A stretch of DNA of 12,145 nucleotides. Source: Smittium culicis (taxonomy: Eukaryota; Kickxellomycota; Harpellomycetes; Harpellales; Legeriomycetaceae). A model generated the notes under the pieces. The model did no database searches. It was given only the letters and a program-made list of their open reading frames with translations, and was not told where the DNA came from. The stretch lies in the NCBI GenBank assembly GCA_001970855.1, contig LSSN01001627.1:1-12145 (forward strand), read 5' to 3'. Below are positions 8,801 through 12,145 of this stretch, piece by piece. A program made the translations under genes and the position numbers. The stretch's first letter is position 1. The number at the start of each line of letters is the position of its first letter.

Positions 8801-10298
8801 TGATGATGACAGATCGGTATTGGGGGGTGATGATACTTGTGACGAAGCTGAGGATAGTGGACGAGAATTCTGGGCAATTCCAGGAGTCAGGAGAAAGTTC
8901 CATGAAATTGAAGAAAGATAAAACGATTAGACGGAGATTCGAACGATAGGAAGATTCGACAATTGAGCTAAGGACGTACCAAATAGAAGAAGGTAAATAT
9001 TCGACGATGTTTGAGTCGGGGTTATTTAGAATATCGTTTATCGACAAATTGAAAATTTCTGATAAGGCGTTTTCAGAGTCTGATAGGGATATTGAGTGAG
9101 TAGAGGAAGCTTCTTGAGGGGTGTCAATTTTTTCGTTTACTGATAAGAAGTTTCTTTCCTTGGTAATACCAGGGACATTATTTGAGTCGAGCTTTGGGCT
9201 TGAATTAATTGGAAATTTTTGGGTGTTGGTGCTAATTAAATTGGGAGAGGGTATCTTTTCAAGGGTAAAAAGAGGGGACTTTTTGAACTCGGTTGAGAAA
9301 TCTGATGTTGATGTTAGGGAGATTGAAGGCAAATTATTTGATATAAATAAGAACCACATTCTTTTTAGAACGCTTGAGATTACTTTGTTTAATTCGGCTA
9401 AACCATCACCAATATAAGTATCTTGGCATTTGGCAACAGAGAATAGAACCTTTAATGAAATAGCATGGTAGATATTTTGGGTGGATTCAGATTTGATATC
9501 AGCAGACAAAAACTGAGAAAAAACATCAACGACTTGTGAATAATAGCTGCGAATGTCATCAGCTATAACAACGGAAGAACTGGCTTGGTGCTTACAAAAT
9601 GAGCAGAGCTATAATAATTATCAGTTTAAATTTATTATGAGAAAATATATATGTATAAATTAGTGGAAATAAATAAATTATAATTTTATAAGTGAACAAT
9701 GAGATGTGTAGTGGATTACCGTTTGAGCAGAGTGCCATAGAATATTAGAGTTTTTAGATCTAGCGGTGATTAAAATTGCTTGCATTAGGTAAGAACCAAA
9801 GAAACCAATATCGCGAGAATTGGAGTCTATGAGGGCATCGAATATTTGTAGCTCTATGAGGACGTCACTAAATGAAAAAAGAAGAGGGAAATGATAAAAA
9901 TCTGAAAGCTGAGGGAGAAGATGGATGGTATATGTAGTAGTAGTCCAAGAATGTGAAAATAGAAAGAAATAAAAATAAGAAAAAAAGAGCGAAAAAATAA
10001 AGTTAAATGATTAATATTAAAAATCAAACGGAAGGGTAGATAATTACTTGTATCTTTTGCTGCCGATATCAGAGACGAGGCGTTTGTATAGGTATTTACC
10101 AACTTTAGCGAGTTTTACGGGTTTGCTTCTAGTGTAGTAAGTGAGGTAGGATAAACCGTTGGATAGTGGTTTAGGTTCGGCGTTTTTTTCGATGGGGAAG
10201 CATTTTTCTATTAATGTTGCGTGCTTGAAGTAGCGCCTAAAAGGAGGATAAAACATCATTTGGTCAATAGGTAAACACGAAGATCCAAGAGCAACCAT
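5895..10298 (-). CDS. EFR3: EFR3 family protein, plasma-membrane scaffold of the PI 4-kinase complex (4 exons)
   Basis: The spliced protein has about 1344 residues. Exons are 10298-10048, 9867-9720, 9608-7093 and 7014-5895 (stop TAA 5897-5895). In yeast, Efr3 with Ypp1 recruits the lipid kinase Stt4 to plasma-membrane patches to make PI4P; that role is inferred here. Residues 16-35 (FYPPFRRYFKH...LIEKCFP) match the basic N-terminal patch and the LI..C.P element of the family. Residues 46-75 (GLSYLTYYTRSKPVKLAKVG...KRL) match the family's most recognisable block. NDVLIELQIFDALI (84-97) spans the first splice, and FCKHQ...Y...VV..F (137-160) follows the second. SIVSILDNLVNGPIVLVGIS begins a conserved helix pair at about 430-462. 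The body should be HEAT/armadillo-like helical repeats. Residues 973-1344 are Ser/Asn-rich and probably disordered. The start ATG has A at -3 and G at +4, with an in-frame stop upstream; M14 or M15 is an alternative. It is longer than yeast Efr3 (about 780 residues), mostly through low-complexity inserts and tail. Exons 1-3 are confident; exon 4 rests on exact GT-AG splicing and frame continuity. Confidence 0.87.
7015..7092 (-). other. EFR3: Intron 3 of EFR3 (78 nt), separating body from C-terminal tail
   Basis: Donor AACA|GTAAAC and acceptor CACACTAG|ATTT, phase 2. The split codon becomes CAA (Gln972), after which the frame continues FTAPSKDVEFWDYKK. Without splicing, the codon reads CAG and is followed at once by TAA. 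The downstream frame has no ATG near its left end, which supports it as an exon and not a separate gene. Confidence 0.75.
9609..9719 (-). other. EFR3: Intron 2 of EFR3 (111 nt)
   Basis: Donor ACG|GTAATC and acceptor TTATAG|CTC, phase 0. It joins WHSAQT to LCSFCKHQ, the FC.HQ motif expected in fungal EFR3 proteins. AACTGAT, about 15-20 bases before the acceptor, is a plausible branch-point region. Unspliced, the frame reaches TAA after 13 codons. Confidence 0.85.
9868..10047 (-). other. EFR3: Intron 1 of EFR3 (180 nt)
   Basis: Donor AA|GTAATT and acceptor TTTAG|TGAC, phase 2. Splicing turns AA + T into Asn84 and restores the conserved text KRYNDVLIEL. The 3' half is strongly pyrimidine-rich. 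Read through, the donor itself supplies AAG TAA, an immediate stop. Confidence 0.85.
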
Positions 10299-10420
10299 GA
10301 TAAATAATTTTTATATTTAAAGATGTGCTAAAGGATGTATTGTTGTTAAGAAAAAGATTTAAAAAGAGATGTAGAAAATAGGGAGGGGTAGATTGTAAGT
10401 GTGTTTTATAATAAATCGTG
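10299..10420 (-). promoter_or_regulatory. Probable EFR3 5' leader/proximal promoter, pyrimidine-rich on the gene strand
   Basis: On the gene strand, roughly 10330-10400 consists of C/T-rich runs (for example CTACCCCTCCCTATTTTC). It then becomes AT-rich just before the start codon, ending TTATTTATC-ATG. Pyrimidine-rich tracts near the transcription start are common in fungal genes. I see no well-placed TATA box that can be told apart from the AT-rich background, so the start of transcription is not assigned. Confidence 0.35.
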
Positions 10421-11992
10421 TGCTTCAATTCTAAAAAGTATTAATTGAAATATTTAATGTTTCGTATTTATTGAGAAGTTTTTTTAGAGTTGTAAATTTA
10501 ATGTGAATAGATAATTGTATATAGTTAATTGAGGAGTTGAAATCAAGTCTGGTCTTTATGAATCAGCTGAATTAAAGATGTATAATTTGTTGTAAATATA
10601 TCAAGAAAGGTGAATTATACGATCGGGGAATAGAGATTTGACAATTTTGGTAAATTGAAGAAGCCTCGAAAAATGAGGTGAATTAAAATGATGAGAATGA
10701 AATTTCAAAAATAATTTTCAATGTAAAATTTTATCTATATTGAATTATAGAACCGATAATAAAGGTAATAGCTGATTGGTGTCATAAAAAAATAACAATA
10801 ATAACAGTAGACATAAGCTATTTATTATTATTTTTTGAAATTCTGACATTTAGGACTGCTATTTACCCGTATACAAAATATTTAATAATAAAGAAATAAA
10901 TGAGTAGGAAAATACCTGGTAAAAGAGTTCATGTCCTTTATTTGTATATTTGTAAGCCTCCCACCCTTGAAGCTGTTTATTTTACTTTACTAGTTTCTAT
11001 TTATAAATATAGGCCTAGCTTTTGTTCTGAAAAAATAAAACTAATAAATAAGCAATTATCTTAGTAAAAGAGCTGCTTAAATTGATAAGAGAAATATAGC
11101 TACATAAAAAAATGGAAAAAAAAAAAGTTAAAGCTTAAAAAGCATTAATTTATTTGCATGACTTTTACTTTATTTTTATTTGCTTTTCCAGGAACCAATA
11201 TTAGCCAATTATAGTTTTTGCGTTTTTATTGTCAATTTACCATATCGTTTTTTATTATTTGGTTGTTTTAACCCAAACATTTAGAGAATTTTCGGATAGT
11301 TTCCCAACCCCCACTCATTTTTACAACGAAAACACAATTCGTTCGCGTGTTAAAAATTTTATTTGGAAATGATTGGTAGAGAAAGTGATAGTTATTTAAA
11401 GATAACTTAAATAAGCCCCTAAAATGCACAGATTTAAAATTACAGCAACTACAACGCATTTATTAAAAGCTTATATCGAATTTGATTAATTGGTATCTAA
11501 TTGACTTTAACAGACTTTTTCTCTCTCAATAAAGCTAATCATATGATTATAATTTTTAGCTTGAGCTAAGAAAATTTAAAGTACCCAACCGCATATTCCA
11601 GTTTATTATACCCTCTATAAACAATGATAATGCGTAAAAATGTTTACTATATTGTTCGAAATTCAATAGGGTCAGGATAAAACTAATTTTAACCCCACGA
11701 GGCTTAAATCACGTTAGTTTATTCTGTGATTATTAGCTTCTAATTCAAATTTAATAGTTCATTTTTACTTCTAGACTACATATGTTGGTGTAATTATGGC
11801 GTTATTTTGCGGCTTAGTATATAGCACAAACCGCGAAATCTAATAATCTTTATTTTAAACAAGGAAATATATAATTCCACGCTAAGGCACGTGAATAAAT
11901 AAAGCACATCATGTTACTTATAAAAATGCGAATACTGGTGAGTATGAATTCAAAAATGACATTAGTTACGACTTTTAAATTCGTTTTGTAGC
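10421..11992. other. AT-rich intergenic stretch upstream of EFR3, no supported gene
   Basis: About 1.6 kb with stops in all frames. The longest frame is 63 codons on the - strand (11459-11268), beginning MRCSCCNFKSVHF. It has a few clustered Cys residues but no recognisable domain or supporting context, so I do not call it a gene. A hairpin at 11804-11839 is listed separately. The stretch at 11580-11960 is slightly less AT-biased and may contain old insertion debris that I cannot identify. Confidence 0.5.
11804..11839. repeat. Short inverted repeat with GC-rich stem base
   Basis: ATTTTGCGG (11804-11812) can pair with CCGCGAAAT (11831-11839) over 9 bp, with one G-T wobble, enclosing an 18-nt loop. 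It stands out because CG-rich words are rare in this flank. Function unknown; no coding gene adjoins it. Confidence 0.4.

Positions 11993-12145
<153 letters not shown>

Noticed and set aside
7579..9417. Several + strand open frames of 62-98 codons opposite EFR3 exon 3
   Set aside because: All lie antisense to the conserved EFR3 coding frame and have no recognisable domains.
9854..10102. An 82-codon - strand frame rich in Phe/Leu/Ser that looks like a membrane peptide
   Set aside because: It mostly translates EFR3 intron 1 (pyrimidine-rich, hence Phe/Leu/Ser) and the ends of exons 1 and 2 in the wrong frame.
11268..11459. A 63-codon - strand frame with clustered cysteines (MRCSCC...)
   Set aside because: Short, no second Cys/His pair to form a finger, no homolog recognised and no gene context.

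Overview
This window looks like nuclear DNA from a very AT-rich, intron-containing fungus. The best lineage guess is a gut-dwelling Harpellales-type fungus (Kickxellomycotina; Smittium or Zancudomyces-like). That guess rests on remembered resemblance of the LINE fragments and the Ser/Asn-rich protein style, not on a search. There is no bacterial organisation: no operons, no ribosome binding sites, and the one gene is split by GT-AG introns with short pyrimidine-rich ends.

Layout. Bases 1-435 hold a decayed LINE reverse transcriptase fragment on the + strand, already running at the window edge. Bases 436-5894 are an AT-rich gene desert with islands of higher GC that appear to be old insertions or decayed coding sequence: a possible coding relic at 1107-1545, a short open frame with an AT-hook motif at 1763-1984, an unidentified GC island at 3285-3585, a 60-bp imperfect palindrome at 3707-3766, and a 5'-truncated LINE 3' end on the - strand at 4244-5010. 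That LINE keeps its C-terminal zinc-finger remnant, a polyadenylation signal and a poly(A) tract.

The only convincing intact gene lies on the - strand from 10298 to 5895. Four exons join in frame through three GT-AG introns to give a protein of about 1344 residues. The first three exons carry the conserved signature of EFR3, the plasma-membrane anchor of the phosphatidylinositol 4-kinase complex (Efr3-Ypp1-Stt4 in yeast). The last exon adds a long Ser/Asn-rich, probably disordered tail. It is easily missed because its reading frame is separated from the main one by a short intron that begins with an in-frame stop.

Bases 10299-11992 are AT-rich upstream sequence with a pyrimidine-rich leader next to the start codon and no convincing second gene. 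The window ends inside a perfect TAT microsatellite of at least 51 units, which probably marks an assembly break. I see no defence system, CRISPR array, rRNA or convincing tRNA, and no clear evidence of a wholly new system. The most useful second looks are the EFR3 gene model with its intron behaviour, and the unidentified GC islands.
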